Assembly (NCBI GenBank): GCA_032054765.1
Contig: DAMBSC010000009.1
Span: 124,001-188,000, forward strand
Length of the DNA stretch: 64,000 nt
Origin: DFXE01 sp032054765
GTDB lineage: Bacteria > Bacteroidota > Bacteroidia > Bacteroidales > Tannerellaceae
Direction of reading: 5' to 3'
The notes under the pieces are model-generated. The model saw only the letters and a program-made list of their open reading frames with translations, was not told where the DNA came from and made no database searches. The translations under genes and the position numbers were made by a program. Positions 25,507-35,870 of the stretch are shown here, piece by piece; position 1 is the stretch's first letter; every line of letters begins with the position of its first letter.

Positions 25507-28347
25507 ATGAGAAACCTTTTGTTAATACTTATGCTAACTATTGTATCATCGGGCATTTTCGCTCAATGGAATGCATTTGTAAATAACTATAAAAAAGATC
25601 TGTTTGGTAGAGGTGCAAAAACCTGGAATATACAAATATATGATGAAAACCGTATCTATTTCGGCAATCAAAACGGAGTATTAGAATATAATGGGAATAG
25701 TTGGAAACTATTCCCGGTAGAAAAACAGACCGATGTAAGAGCTATTTATATATCCAAAAATAATAATAAAATATATGCTGGTGGTGATGGAGAATTTGGC
25801 TATTTTGAACCAGACGAAAAGGGTGAATTAAGATATACAAAACTTTCCGAACCATTAATCACAGACTATAATTTATCAGGTGGGTACTGGGGAGTATTTG
25901 AATCAGACAACCTGATTTATTATGTATCAGATAAACATATAATCAAACAGATTGGAAACGATTTTACTGTAATATATAGCGATAATAAAATCGATTGCTC
26001 CAATCTTGTAGATGGTATATTATTACTAGGTACTACCAATGGTGTAAAAATGCTGGTTGGAAATACGTTGTTGCCTGTTCCCGGAGATGAGTTGATCAAA
26101 GGAAAAACAGTTCGTGCTATTGTTCCATACAAATCCGGTTATCTAATTGCTACAGCTTTCGATGGGTTATTCCATTCTTCAGGTCTGGAAATTGTTCCCT
26201 TTATAACCGGAGCGGAAGAGTTTTTGCGTCGAAATGAGATTTTCTCCTTAGCCGTTTCTCCGAAATACATAGCTATTGGAACGATACATAAAGGTCTTAT
26301 TCTTCTTGACCAGGAAAGCGGTAGAACTTCCTATTATAACGAACAAAACGGATTACAAAATAATACAGTACTTTCCCTATCGTTCGACGAACGGTCGAAT
26401 TTATGGCTGGGTCTTGACAATGGTATTGATTACATACCGCTTGAATCTCCCTTTTCAAATTTGTACACAACTCCAAATGCGTATGGAAGCGGATATGCTT
26501 CTCTTGTCGTGGGAAATAAAGTATTATTAGGAACAAATAGAGGTTTATTTGTTGCTGATTCACCAATTGTTTTAGGGGAAGATCCTCCGAAATTTCACTT
26601 AATACCGGAGCTTAGCGGTCAAGTATGGGGGATAAAGAAAATAAAAGATGAAATCTTTTGTCTACATGAGAAAGGATTATATATGATAAATGGTAATAGT
26701 GCTCATTTGATACCCGGATTAAGAGGCGCTTTATTCTTTACGGAAATAGATGAACACACAGATGCCGGTATTGTAGGAGCTTATGACGGCTTTTTTATGA
26801 TAGAGAAGAAAAATTCAAAATGGAGTGTAAAGAAAAAAATAGCCAACAGTACAGAGTGGCTCAAAAACATCGTTTTCCTTCCCCCTAATATCTTATGGAT
26901 ACGGGCCCTGGATAAAGGAATGATACGAATGACGTTGGATACTACTGACTTTTCGATAAAGGAAAGCAGATTATATGACCGTTCGTCAGGGTTTGGATCC
27001 GTCAATGATCTGTATCTACATCAGATGGGTAATTCTGTTTTTTTCTCATCAGCTTCCGGATTATATGAATATGATGAGAAAGAAGATTGTATCGCCCCTC
27101 ATAAAAAACTCAGCTCCTGTTTCCTTACTGATGAACTCTGTAATATCTTTATTGAAAGGAACAACTACCTATATGCCTTATCACCGGGAATGGTACAGAT
27201 AGCCGAGTTGCTTCCGGATGGTAATATTTCAACGAGTAAAGCCTATCCTTTCAGTCATAACCAAATAGAAACCGTTCGTTATTATGAGGCCATGGAAACG
27301 GTTAACGACTCGATTGTAATTATCCCAAACGGCAACGGCTTTGCCCTTTTGAATAAAGAAATAAAGCCTAAAGAGGAGAAAAAAGAATTGTTTATTAAAA
27401 ACGTTTATATCACTTATCCCAAAGACTCTTTAATATATACAGATAACTTTTTGCATCATGATATAATCCCTGAAATAGCCTTTAATCGACATGCTCTCCG
27501 ACTTGAATATGCAGTCCGTTTGTTTGGTTCAACTAATCCGGTTAAATATAGGGTACGATTAATGCCTGATACGCAGTGGTCAGATTTTTCTTCAGCCACG
27601 ATTAAAGAATATAATAACCTGAAAGAAGGTGATTATACCTTTGAAGTAGAAGCTTTATTTCTGGACGGAAGAACATCCTCCGCTGATTTTTCTTTTGTTA
27701 TTCTGCCTCCCTGGTATCGTTCTGTTTATGCCTGGATTGCGTATGCCATTCTCTTTCTAATACTTTTACGAATACTTTATGCCTATGATAAACGTCGTAT
27801 TCTTAAAAACAGAAAAGCAGAAGCAGCCAAAAATGAAGAAGATATGCTAATGAAAGAACAGGAAATAATTCAGCTCAATAATGAAAAGCTGGAACAAGAA
27901 CTCTCCTTTAAGACACAGGAAATGGCGAACCTGATGATTAACTTCTCAAGGAAAAATGAAATATTAATGCAGATTAAAGAAGAACTCTATAAAATTTCCG
28001 CAGAAATCAAAAATGATTCTTCGGTGAAAGCCAAGCGGATGCTGATTGCTTTAAATAACAGTATTGATTCAAATATCGCGTCAGACGATGCACTCAAACG
28101 CTTTGAAGAACAATTCGATCTGGTACATAATAACTACATCAAGAAACTTAAAGAACGACAACCTGACTTAACTATCGGAGAACTGAAAATGTGTGCTTAC
28201 ATTAAGATGAATCTTTCCTCAAAAGAAATAGCACCTCTTCTTAATCTATCTATCCGTGGTGTTGAGACCTTACGCTATCGTTTACGAAAGAAAATCGGTT
28301 TGGAAAGGGAGGACAGTCTAACAGAATATTTGAATAAGATATCCTAA
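25507..28347 (+). CDS. Membrane-spanning sensor-regulator: propeller, Y_Y_Y domain and LuxR-type HTH
   Basis: The protein has 946 residues and a signal peptide (about 1-19, ending IFAQ). Periplasmic beta-propeller repeats (about 25-640, for example YFGNQNGVLEYNGNSWK and LWLGLDNGIDYIP) are followed by a Y_Y_Y-like domain. One membrane segment (about 737-758) comes next, then a coiled coil (about 765-850) and a cytoplasmic LuxR-like helix-turn-helix (ELKMCAYIKMNLSSKEIAPL, GVETLRYRLRKKIG). It has the hybrid two-component layout but no histidine kinase. It probably senses a glycan fragment in the periplasm and directly controls the SusC/SusD/GH3 genes that follow on the same strand. Confidence 0.9.
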   Translation: MRNLLLILMLTIVSSGIFAQWNAFVNNYKKDLFGRGAKTWNIQIYDENRIYFGNQNGVLEYNGNSWKLFPVEKQTDVRAIYISKNNNKIYAGGDGEFGYFEPDEKGELRYTKLSEPLITDYNLSGGYWGVFESDNLIYYVSDKHIIKQIGNDFTVIYSDNKIDCSNLVDGILLLGTTNGVKMLVGNTLLPVPGDELIKGKTVRAIVPYKSGYLIATAFDGLFHSSGLEIVPFITGAEEFLRRNEIFSLAVSPKYIAIGTIHKGLILLDQESGRTSYYNEQNGLQNNTVLSLSFDERSNLWLGLDNGIDYIPLESPFSNLYTTPNAYGSGYASLVVGNKVLLGTNRGLFVADSPIVLGEDPPKFHLIPELSGQVWGIKKIKDEIFCLHEKGLYMINGNSAHLIPGLRGALFFTEIDEHTDAGIVGAYDGFFMIEKKNSKWSVKKKIANSTEWLKNIVFLPPNILWIRALDKGMIRMTLDTTDFSIKESRLYDRSSGFGSVNDLYLHQMGNSVFFSSASGLYEYDEKEDCIAPHKKLSSCFLTDELCNIFIERNNYLYALSPGMVQIAELLPDGNISTSKAYPFSHNQIETVRYYEAMETVNDSIVIIPNGNGFALLNKEIKPKEEKKELFIKNVYITYPKDSLIYTDNFLHHDIIPEIAFNRHALRLEYAVRLFGSTNPVKYRVRLMPDTQWSDFSSATIKEYNNLKEGDYTFEVEALFLDGRTSSADFSFVILPPWYRSVYAWIAYAILFLILLRILYAYDKRRILKNRKAEAAKNEEDMLMKEQEIIQLNNEKLEQELSFKTQEMANLMINFSRKNEILMQIKEELYKISAEIKNDSSVKAKRMLIALNNSIDSNIASDDALKRFEEQFDLVHNNYIKKLKERQPDLTIGELKMCAYIKMNLSSKEIAPLLNLSIRGVETLRYRLRKKIGLEREDSLTEYLNKIS

Positions 28348-28374
28348 AAACTGATTTAATTGGAAGAGAATAAA

Positions 28375-28506
28375 TTCTCATACCGATGAGAAAATATTCT
28401 CATGCTGATGAAACAAAATTCTCATGCCGATGAAACAAAATTCTCAGTGCGATGAGAAAAGTTTCTCTTCATGGTGAGAAAAAATTCTCATCGAAAAAAA
28501 TCCTGT
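28375..28506. repeat. 22-bp periodic array of imperfect palindromes (six units)
   Basis: Units begin with TTCTC at 28375, 28397, 28419, 28441, 28463 and 28485, exactly 22 bp apart. A typical unit pairs TTCTCAT with ATGAGAA across a 3-4 bp centre; units 2 and 3 have ATGAAAC in the right arm. The sixth unit decays. The array lies between the stop of the sensor-regulator gene and the susC promoter. The rest of the 417-bp spacer (28507-28700) is AT-rich with nothing recognisable. Confidence 0.95.
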
Positions 28507-28703
28507 TGAGAAAAAGAGTTTTCTCTAAAAACTACTCATTGCATTTTTAACTATTTTTTCCGATTATAAAAAAGCTCCAAGATCTGACCCAAAAATGTCA
28601 TTAAAATTATTCACAATTGATAATCAGATATATATACAACATTGACGAGTCATTGACGTATTCTTTTTCTTCCTGAAACGTATTTACGAATAGGTAAAAA
28701 ATG

Positions 28704-28733
28704 TTTATTTCTCTTATACTTCGTTTAAGTTTG
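28704..28733 (+). promoter_or_regulatory. Candidate promoter of the SusC/SusD/GH3 genes
   Basis: TAAGTTTG at 28726-28733 matches the -7 consensus exactly. TTTA at 28704-28707 lies 18 bp upstream in the place of TTTG. The ATG of susC is at 28765. Confidence 0.55.
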
Positions 28734-28764
28734 CAGCAGAATTTTAATCTTAAATAATTAATTC

Positions 28765-31700
28765 ATGAGAAATCTGTTGATCTTAATCCTATCTTTTACC
28801 GCCTTCTCTCTCTTTGCTCAGAATGTAGAGATAAAAGGCGTTGTAGTATCGGGAAGTGATGACTACCCGTTACCAGGTGTTAATGTAGTTGTAAAAGGAA
28901 CTACAAACGGAACAATGACTGACATTGACGGTCAGTTTACTCTCTCTGCTCCCGAAGGAAGTACATTATCTATTTCTTATGTAGGCTTTAAACCAATTGA
29001 AATTACAGGAAACAGCTCCGGTGTAATGAATATTGTAATACATGAAGATACAGAATTGCTGGATGAAATTGTTGTAGTTGGATACGGTGTTCAAAAGAAA
29101 AGTGTTGTAACCGCGGCAATTAGTAGTGTAAAATCGGAAGATTTAGGAAAGCTTACTCCGGACCGTATTGAGAATGTATTGAAAGGACAGGTTTCAGGTG
29201 TTCAGGTAGCAACGATATCCGGTCAACCGGGTGCCGACGCCAAAGTAAGTATACGTGGTTTAGGTACCATCAACAACAGTGCTCCATTATATATTATAGA
29301 TGGTATGGCAGTTGAAGGCGGGTTACGCAACCTGAATCCGGTAGATATTGAATCTGTTGAGATATTGAAGGACGCCGCTTCAGCTGCTGTATATGGAGCA
29401 CGTGCCGCAAACGGAGTAGTTTTAGTAACAACTAAAGCCGGTACATCAGGAAAAGCAAGAATCAATTACGACTTTTCTATCGGGTTCCAGAATCCGTGGA
29501 AAAAGAAAGATGTACTGAATGCCGAACAGTATATGATTTACCGTAACGAGATGAATGTGAACGGAGGGGGTGCAACTATTTATTCGCCCGAAGAGATAAC
29601 AGCAGCCCGTAATGGTCAAACTGCGAATACCGACTGGCAGGAAGAAGTATTTAATAAAAATGCACCGGTGACCAATCACCAGGTTAGCGTTACAGGTGGT
29701 AATGATAAAGGTTCTTATTATCTGTCGTTAGGTTATTTCAACCAGGAAGGTATTATTGGCGGTAACTACGGAATGTCAAATTATGACCGTTGGACCATCC
29801 GCATGAATAATAAATATGAGGTCTTGAATGCTGAAAAAGAAAGAAAATTCCTGAATAAAGTTGTGGTAGGAAGTAATCTTAGTTACGCCAGAGCCAAATC
29901 TGTAGGAGTTCCCGGAGGTGAAAATTCTGAGTTCGGTTCCGTATTAGGTAGTGCTATCGTAATGTCTCCATTAGTGAATGTGTACGCTACTGAGGATGAA
30001 GCAAATGAAATTCTGGCGGCTCATCCTTATGCTGTTAAAGACAAAAACGGCAATGTGTTTTCTCTGTCTCCTTCAGGATTTCAGGAAATTGTGAACCCCG
30101 TTGCTTTGATGAACAGACCTCAGAGAACAAAAAACAATGAAGATAAAATTATAGGAACCTTCTACGCTGAAGTAGATGTTTATGAAGGTTTGAAATTTAA
30201 GTCAAGTTATGGTCTCGACCTTGCTTTCTGGGGTGAAGACGAATATGCCTTCCCATACTATCTTTCACAGATGAACAGACTTGAAAATACCGTTGATACT
30301 CGTGTTAGATCACAAATGAACAGAGGATACACCTGGCAGGTTGAAAACGTTTTGAACTATAACAAAACATTCAACCGAATTCATAATATCGGAATAATGC
30401 TGGGGCAATCCGGACGTAAATACAATGATCGTCAACTGGAAGGTACAGACTATGATTTACTTGCCTACGATCCTTATATGGCAACTATTAACTCGGGAAC
30501 AGCAGACCGTGAACGCGAAAGGACAAGCGGTTACCGGACGTACAGTACACTTGCCTCTTATTTCGGACGTGTTGACTATAACTTTGACGAAAGATATATG
30601 TTTCAGGCTACTGTTCGTAGGGATGGTTCCGATAAATTCGGTCCTAACAATAAGTGGGGGGTATTCCCATCCGTATCAGGAGGATGGAATGTTTCTAACG
30701 AATCCTTTATGAAAGATGTAAACTGGATCGACTATATGAAACTCCGTGCCAGCTGGGGTGTAAACGGTAATCAGAATATCGATCAGTTTGCCTATTCAAG
30801 CTTAATGGATGGTGGACAGAATTATTATTTCGGTGTTGGAAATACGCAATACATGCAATATGGTGTAAGCGGTGGAGCATTCTCTAATGCTAATCTTAAA
30901 TGGGAAGAGTCTAAGCAGACAGATATCGGTTTAGATATGCGTTTCCTTGATCATGCACTTACGTTCACGTTTGATTATTATAAAAAGAAAACAGACGGGA
31001 TGCTCAAAAAGCAACCTATACCTAATTACGTTGGTAGAACAGAGCCATGGTCGAATGCCGGTAAAATGGAGAACTGGGGATTGGAGTTCGACCTGGGTTA
31101 TCGCTTCTCTGTTTCTGATTTCAATTTTGGAGTAAAAGCAAATGCCTCATATATGCAAACCAAATTAATTGATTTAGGAGTTCCGTCAGGCGAACAGTCA
31201 TGGGGAGGTACCGGTGCAGCCGGTGTGGATAACTTTATCTATGCCAAAAATGGTATGGCATGGCCTTTCTTCTATGGTTGGCGAACAGATGGCATTCTGC
31301 AAACTCAGGCTGATGCGGATGAATACAATGCTAAATTTGGAACCTCTGCTGTTCCGGGAGATGTACGCTTCAAGAATTTGAATGGTGATGATAAAATTGA
31401 TGATCAGGATCGTGAGAAAATAGGTCGCGGTGTACCCGACTGGACATATGGTCTTACATTAAATGGTGAATACAAAGGATTCGACCTGTATGTATTCTTC
31501 CAGGGAGTTATCGGAGTGGATATTTTTGATATTTCACAACGTGCGGATATTCCGGGAGCAAATCGTCCGGAATGGATCATGGACAGATGGACAGGTCCGG
31601 GAACATCCAATAAAATACCTCGTATAACTTCAATCGATACAAATAGAAACTGGCGCGCCTCTGATCTATACATAAAGAACGGTAATTATTGCAGGCTAAA

Positions 31701-31944
31701 GAATATTCAGTTAGGCTATACCATTCCAAGGAATCTTTCACGGATTGCCGGAATTGAAAATCTAAGGATCTTCGTCGGTGCGGAGAACTTGCTGACCTTC
31801 ACGAAGTATAAAGATGGATTCGATCCTGAAATCGGAAACAGTATTAATCCAAAGGATAATCCAGGAGAAAATAACCAGAGTGTAGATAAAGGAAATTATC
31901 CCCAGGCACGAACGTTATCTTTTGGAGCAAGTATATCATTCTAA
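28765..31944 (+). CDS. SusC/RagA-type TonB-linked outer-membrane protein
   Basis: The protein has 1059 residues. A signal peptide (about 1-18) is followed by a carboxypeptidase-regulatory-like domain (about 22-95, GVVVSGSDDYPLPGVNVVVK, GTMTDIDGQFTL). A TonB-box region (LDEIVVVGYGVQKK), a plug (VSIRGLGTINNSAPLYIIDG) and a 22-strand barrel ending in LSFGASISF follow. It imports glycan fragments through the outer membrane together with the SusD lid encoded 18 bp downstream. Control by the upstream sensor-regulator is likely from position. The glycan is not evident, but the GH3 gene suggests beta-glucosides. Confidence 0.96.
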   Translation: MRNLLILILSFTAFSLFAQNVEIKGVVVSGSDDYPLPGVNVVVKGTTNGTMTDIDGQFTLSAPEGSTLSISYVGFKPIEITGNSSGVMNIVIHEDTELLDEIVVVGYGVQKKSVVTAAISSVKSEDLGKLTPDRIENVLKGQVSGVQVATISGQPGADAKVSIRGLGTINNSAPLYIIDGMAVEGGLRNLNPVDIESVEILKDAASAAVYGARAANGVVLVTTKAGTSGKARINYDFSIGFQNPWKKKDVLNAEQYMIYRNEMNVNGGGATIYSPEEITAARNGQTANTDWQEEVFNKNAPVTNHQVSVTGGNDKGSYYLSLGYFNQEGIIGGNYGMSNYDRWTIRMNNKYEVLNAEKERKFLNKVVVGSNLSYARAKSVGVPGGENSEFGSVLGSAIVMSPLVNVYATEDEANEILAAHPYAVKDKNGNVFSLSPSGFQEIVNPVALMNRPQRTKNNEDKIIGTFYAEVDVYEGLKFKSSYGLDLAFWGEDEYAFPYYLSQMNRLENTVDTRVRSQMNRGYTWQVENVLNYNKTFNRIHNIGIMLGQSGRKYNDRQLEGTDYDLLAYDPYMATINSGTADRERERTSGYRTYSTLASYFGRVDYNFDERYMFQATVRRDGSDKFGPNNKWGVFPSVSGGWNVSNESFMKDVNWIDYMKLRASWGVNGNQNIDQFAYSSLMDGGQNYYFGVGNTQYMQYGVSGGAFSNANLKWEESKQTDIGLDMRFLDHALTFTFDYYKKKTDGMLKKQPIPNYVGRTEPWSNAGKMENWGLEFDLGYRFSVSDFNFGVKANASYMQTKLIDLGVPSGEQSWGGTGAAGVDNFIYAKNGMAWPFFYGWRTDGILQTQADADEYNAKFGTSAVPGDVRFKNLNGDDKIDDQDREKIGRGVPDWTYGLTLNGEYKGFDLYVFFQGVIGVDIFDISQRADIPGANRPEWIMDRWTGPGTSNKIPRITSIDTNRNWRASDLYIKNGNYCRLKNIQLGYTIPRNLSRIAGIENLRIFVGAENLLTFTKYKDGFDPEIGNSINPKDNPGENNQSVDKGNYPQARTLSFGASISF

Positions 31945-31962
31945 TCAAAAAACTAATTTACA

Positions 31963-33501
31963 ATGAAAAATTTCATATTTAAATATATTCTTGTTGGAGT
32001 TATCTTAATAGGTTTCTCCTCATGCGGCGACGATTTCCTGACGGTAAGACCAACGGATAAATTGGAAGCGGGCGGACCGGCTACCATTCAAGCAATAGAA
32101 CAAAGTATAGCATCTGCTTATCAAATACTTTTAATGGATAGTTATGCAGCTAGTAGCTATAATAGTACTACTTTAATGGGTGATCTGCGTTCGGATCTGA
32201 TTTTTAAAGGAGGCGGTGAAGCTAATGACCAGGCAAGCCTTTATTTCCTTTCGTTATTCAGTAATACGCCAAGTGATAGCCCCGAAGGCTGGTGGAGAAT
32301 CTACTTTACCGGTTTGAGCCGTGCAAACGGCGTGATCGTATCTTGTGAAAATGCAGTTGACGGAACGGAAGAAGAAATTAATCGTCTATCTGCCGAAGCA
32401 CATACTTTACGGGCATATTTTGTTCATCAATTATGGTTATTATATGGCAATATTCCTTATTTCGAAGGAGAACTAGAAGATCCTTACCTGGCTAAACAAT
32501 ATAAAGCAGACGAGATTTACAAAGAAATAATGGAAGATCTTGAATATGCTATTTCAGGAGATAAACTTCCGTCAGCAGTATCAGGAGCAAATACCGGACG
32601 GGTAACCAAAGCCATGGCACAAATGTTACGTGCCCGTGTAGCTATGTATCAGAATGATCAATCAATGTACAATCAGGTATTAGCTGATATGGTTGAGATT
32701 ATAAATAATCCGGCTTATGGCCTGATGGATAATATGGAAGATATATTCTTGCCTTCCGGTGAATTTTGTAAAGAGTCTATATTTGAAACAAATCAACGTC
32801 CTGAAGGTCGTGACTGGAATTCTGCCTGGGATGGCTATGGTACTAACCTTCCGGCTTTTATTTCTCCCAATTCATTTACTGATCCCGATGGTGTATTTAT
32901 TGGCGGTTGGGGATTTGCGACTGTACGTCAAACTGCCTACGATATGTATTCACCGGATGATACCCGTAGAGATGCGAGTATCAACGACTGGCGAGAAGTA
33001 GAATATGCAAGACGTTTTCAGGATACAGGATTCTTCCTTCGTAAATATGCCGCTCGGAAAGAGTGCAATGTTGTTATTTCCGGTGCAAACGATTTAAACT
33101 TCGATAATAACCTGCGTATTTACCGTTTGGCCGAAGCCTATCTAAATGCCGCTGAATTAATAGTAGGAGGAGCCTCTGCAGCTGGAGCACAATCAGCACA
33201 GTATTACTTGGATACTGTTCGTAAACGTGCTTTTGGTGATAAATTCGACGGAAATAAGGTTACTGCTAATTTAGAGAATATCAAGAAAGAACGCGCATTG
33301 GAATTCCTTGGAGAAGGCTTACGTTATTGGGATTTAGTAAGATGGGGTGATGCAGCAAGAGTTTTATCTGAAAACCTACCGGAGTTTGCTTCTGTAAGAA
33401 CCTGGGATCCTACCAAGAGTAAATATATACCGATACCTCAAAGCGAAATAGATAAAACCAGAGGATTTGGTGAATTTGAATTAGTGCAGAATCCATATTA
33501 A
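31963..33501 (+). CDS. SusD/RagB-type glycan-binding lipoprotein
   Basis: The protein has 512 residues with a lipoprotein signal ending IGFSSCGDDF (Cys21). Typical SusD marks are FLTVRPTDKL after the lipid anchor, the TPR-like helices AEAHTLRAYFVHQLWLLYGNIPYFE (read in parts) and the C-terminal RALEFLGEGLRYWDLVRWGD. The protein caps the SusC channel on the cell surface and binds glycans. It lies 18 bp after susC. A hairpin separates it from the GH3 gene. Confidence 0.96.
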   Translation: MKNFIFKYILVGVILIGFSSCGDDFLTVRPTDKLEAGGPATIQAIEQSIASAYQILLMDSYAASSYNSTTLMGDLRSDLIFKGGGEANDQASLYFLSLFSNTPSDSPEGWWRIYFTGLSRANGVIVSCENAVDGTEEEINRLSAEAHTLRAYFVHQLWLLYGNIPYFEGELEDPYLAKQYKADEIYKEIMEDLEYAISGDKLPSAVSGANTGRVTKAMAQMLRARVAMYQNDQSMYNQVLADMVEIINNPAYGLMDNMEDIFLPSGEFCKESIFETNQRPEGRDWNSAWDGYGTNLPAFISPNSFTDPDGVFIGGWGFATVRQTAYDMYSPDDTRRDASINDWREVEYARRFQDTGFFLRKYAARKECNVVISGANDLNFDNNLRIYRLAEAYLNAAELIVGGASAAGAQSAQYYLDTVRKRAFGDKFDGNKVTANLENIKKERALEFLGEGLRYWDLVRWGDAARVLSENLPEFASVRTWDPTKSKYIPIPQSEIDKTRGFGEFELVQNPY

Positions 33502-33528
33502 TACTTAAATCAGAAATCTAGAAAGATT

Positions 33529-33562
33529 GATCCATCCGACTTTATTTGAAGCCGGATGGGTC
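33529..33562 (+). promoter_or_regulatory. Intercistronic hairpin between susD and GH3 gene
   Basis: GATCCATCCG (33529-33538) pairs with CGGATGGGTC (33553-33562) with one G-U pair. There is no T run, so it is more likely an RNA-stability element or attenuator than a full terminator. Confidence 0.6.
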
Positions 33563-33591
33563 AGAGTAAAAACAAGTATAAATAGTAAAAA

Positions 33592-35847
33592 ATGACAAAT
33601 AGAATAGTAACGATATTCTTTTTACTTTCTCTTATATTTCAAGCTTGTACAAACGAAAAATCTTCCGATTCAGCCGATAATAACGATATTGAAAAACGGA
33701 TAGATGCTTTGTTAAAGCAAATGACACTAGAAGAAAAGATCGGGCAAATGAATCAGATCAGTTCTTTCAGTGATAATGGGAAAATGAGAGAATTGGTAAA
33801 AAAGGGAGAAGTCGGTTCTTTACTTAATCTGACCGATCCGGAAATTATCAATGCGCTTCAGCAGGTAGCAATGGAAGAGAGTCGTTTGAAAATCCCGCTA
33901 ATTATAGGTAGGGATGTCATTCACGGATTCAAAACCATTTTTCCAATACCTTTAGGACAAGCGGCTTCTTTCAATCCTGATTTGGTAGAGGCGGGGGCCC
34001 GTGTCGCTGCTGTTGAAGCATCTTCTGTAGGGATAAACTGGACATTTGCTCCTATGATAGATATATCAAGGGATCCCCGATGGGGGAGAATTGCGGAGAG
34101 CCTGGGTGAAGATACATATCTTAGTTCGGTGCTTAGTGCTGCAATGATAAAAGGGTTTCAGGGAGAAACGCTGAATGATCCTACAAGCATAGCAGCTTGC
34201 CCGAAACATTTTGTAGGTTATGGAGCTTCTGAAGCAGGAAAAGATTATAATTCCACATTTATCCCTGAACGACAGCTACGAAATGTGTATCTACCACCTT
34301 TCCAAAGAGCAGTAGAAGCCGGTGCCGCAACGTTTATGACCTCTTTCAATGATAACGATGGTGTTCCTTCTACCGGGAATAAATTCATTTTAGATCAGGT
34401 TCTTCGTAACGAATGGAACTTCGATGGTTTTGTTGTTTCCGATTGGGAATCTGTTCGCGAAATGATAGCACATGGGTTCTGTAAAGATGAAAAGGAAGCT
34501 GCGGAAAAGGCGGTAAATGCCGGAGTCGATATGGAAATGGTAAGTTACCTTTACGTAAAACATCTGGAAGAATTGATTAAGGAAGGGAAAGTAAAAGAAT
34601 CTACGATAAACAATGCAGTCAGGAATATACTACGTATCAAATTCCGTCTGGGTTTATTTGATAATCCATACGTAAGTACAGATGCACAATCTGTTATTTA
34701 TTCGGAAGAACATTTACAGAAAGCGAAAGAAGCTGCCGTCGAGTCGGCTATTTTGCTAAAAAACGAAAATCAGATATTACCTTTAGGAGATAATATTAAA
34801 ACCATAGCCATAGTAGGGCCACTGGCTGATGCCCCACACGATCAACTCGGAACATGGATTTTTGATGGTGATAAGAATTACACACAAACTCCTCTGAAAT
34901 TTCTACAGTCGGAATACGCTGATCAAATACGTATTCTATACGCATCCGGAACAGAATATAGCCGTGATAAACGGACTACAGGCATTGCGGCCGCTGTTTC
35001 CGCGGCACGGAATGCTGATATCGTTTTAGCTTTTGTAGGTGAAGAGTCAATCTTATCAGGAGAAGCTCATAGCCTGACAAATTTAAACCTTCAGGGAGCC
35101 CAGAGTGAATTAATAGAAGCCGTTGCGCAAACAGGTAAACCGGTGGTAACAATAGTTATGGCAGGACGTCCGCTTACTATTGAAAAAGAGGCTGCTCTTT
35201 CGAAAGCCGTATTGTTTAATTTCCACCCCGGAACGATGGGAGGTCCGGCTATAATTGATCTTTTATTCGGAAAAGCTGTTCCAAGCGGTAAGCTACCAGT
35301 AACGTTTCCTAAAACAGTTGGTCAGATTCCTATTTATTATGCACATAACAATACCGGCCGTCCTTTCCAGGGTACAGAAACGATGTTAGAAGATATTCCT
35401 TTGGAAGCAGGTCAAACTTCATTAGGAAATACTTCTTTCCATTTAGATGCAGGATTTAATCCTTTATACCCGTTTGGTTACGGTCTCTCCTACACTACCT
35501 TTGATTATACCAACCTTACGTTATCCAATCAGAATTTGGGTATCTCAGATGTCTTAACTGTTTCCGTTGATATTAGTAATACCGGTAAGTATGATGGTGC
35601 AGAAATAGCACAGCTATACATTCAAGATTGTTTCGGCTCGATTACCCGTCCGGTAAAGGAACTGAAACGTTTTGAACGGATATTCCTTAAAACCGGAGAA
35701 AAGAAAACGGTTACATTTACATTGCCTATAGAGGAATTGGCGTTTTATAACATTGATATGAAGAAAGTTGTTGAACCCGGAGATTTCAATCTTTGGGTAG
35801 GTACTAATAGTCAGGAAGGCTTAAAGAGTACTTTTGTTATAAATTAA
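33592..35847 (+). CDS. GH3 beta-glucosidase lipoprotein, BglX-like
   Basis: The protein has 751 residues and a lipoprotein signal (LIFQACTNE, Cys19). The GH3 TIM barrel starts with LLKQMTLEEKIGQM. It continues with RDVIHGFKTIFPIPLGQAASF, read in parts, then DPRWGR and CPKHFVGYGASEAG. VVSDWESV carries the nucleophile Asp284. The alpha/beta sandwich (about 390-590) and a C-terminal fibronectin III-like domain (about 655-745) follow. The family removes terminal beta-glucose or related sugars. As the last gene after susC-susD it probably trims the imported oligosaccharide in the periplasm. Confidence 0.94.
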   Translation: MTNRIVTIFFLLSLIFQACTNEKSSDSADNNDIEKRIDALLKQMTLEEKIGQMNQISSFSDNGKMRELVKKGEVGSLLNLTDPEIINALQQVAMEESRLKIPLIIGRDVIHGFKTIFPIPLGQAASFNPDLVEAGARVAAVEASSVGINWTFAPMIDISRDPRWGRIAESLGEDTYLSSVLSAAMIKGFQGETLNDPTSIAACPKHFVGYGASEAGKDYNSTFIPERQLRNVYLPPFQRAVEAGAATFMTSFNDNDGVPSTGNKFILDQVLRNEWNFDGFVVSDWESVREMIAHGFCKDEKEAAEKAVNAGVDMEMVSYLYVKHLEELIKEGKVKESTINNAVRNILRIKFRLGLFDNPYVSTDAQSVIYSEEHLQKAKEAAVESAILLKNENQILPLGDNIKTIAIVGPLADAPHDQLGTWIFDGDKNYTQTPLKFLQSEYADQIRILYASGTEYSRDKRTTGIAAAVSAARNADIVLAFVGEESILSGEAHSLTNLNLQGAQSELIEAVAQTGKPVVTIVMAGRPLTIEKEAALSKAVLFNFHPGTMGGPAIIDLLFGKAVPSGKLPVTFPKTVGQIPIYYAHNNTGRPFQGTETMLEDIPLEAGQTSLGNTSFHLDAGFNPLYPFGYGLSYTTFDYTNLTLSNQNLGISDVLTVSVDISNTGKYDGAEIAQLYIQDCFGSITRPVKELKRFERIFLKTGEKKTVTFTLPIEELAFYNIDMKKVVEPGDFNLWVGTNSQEGLKSTFVIN

Positions 35848-35870
35848 TGCACATCAGAAGAAGAATGAAA

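Noticed and set aside
28375..28506. CRISPR array
   Set aside because: Units are 22 bp with no unique spacers and no cas genes in the window; variation is spread through each unit.
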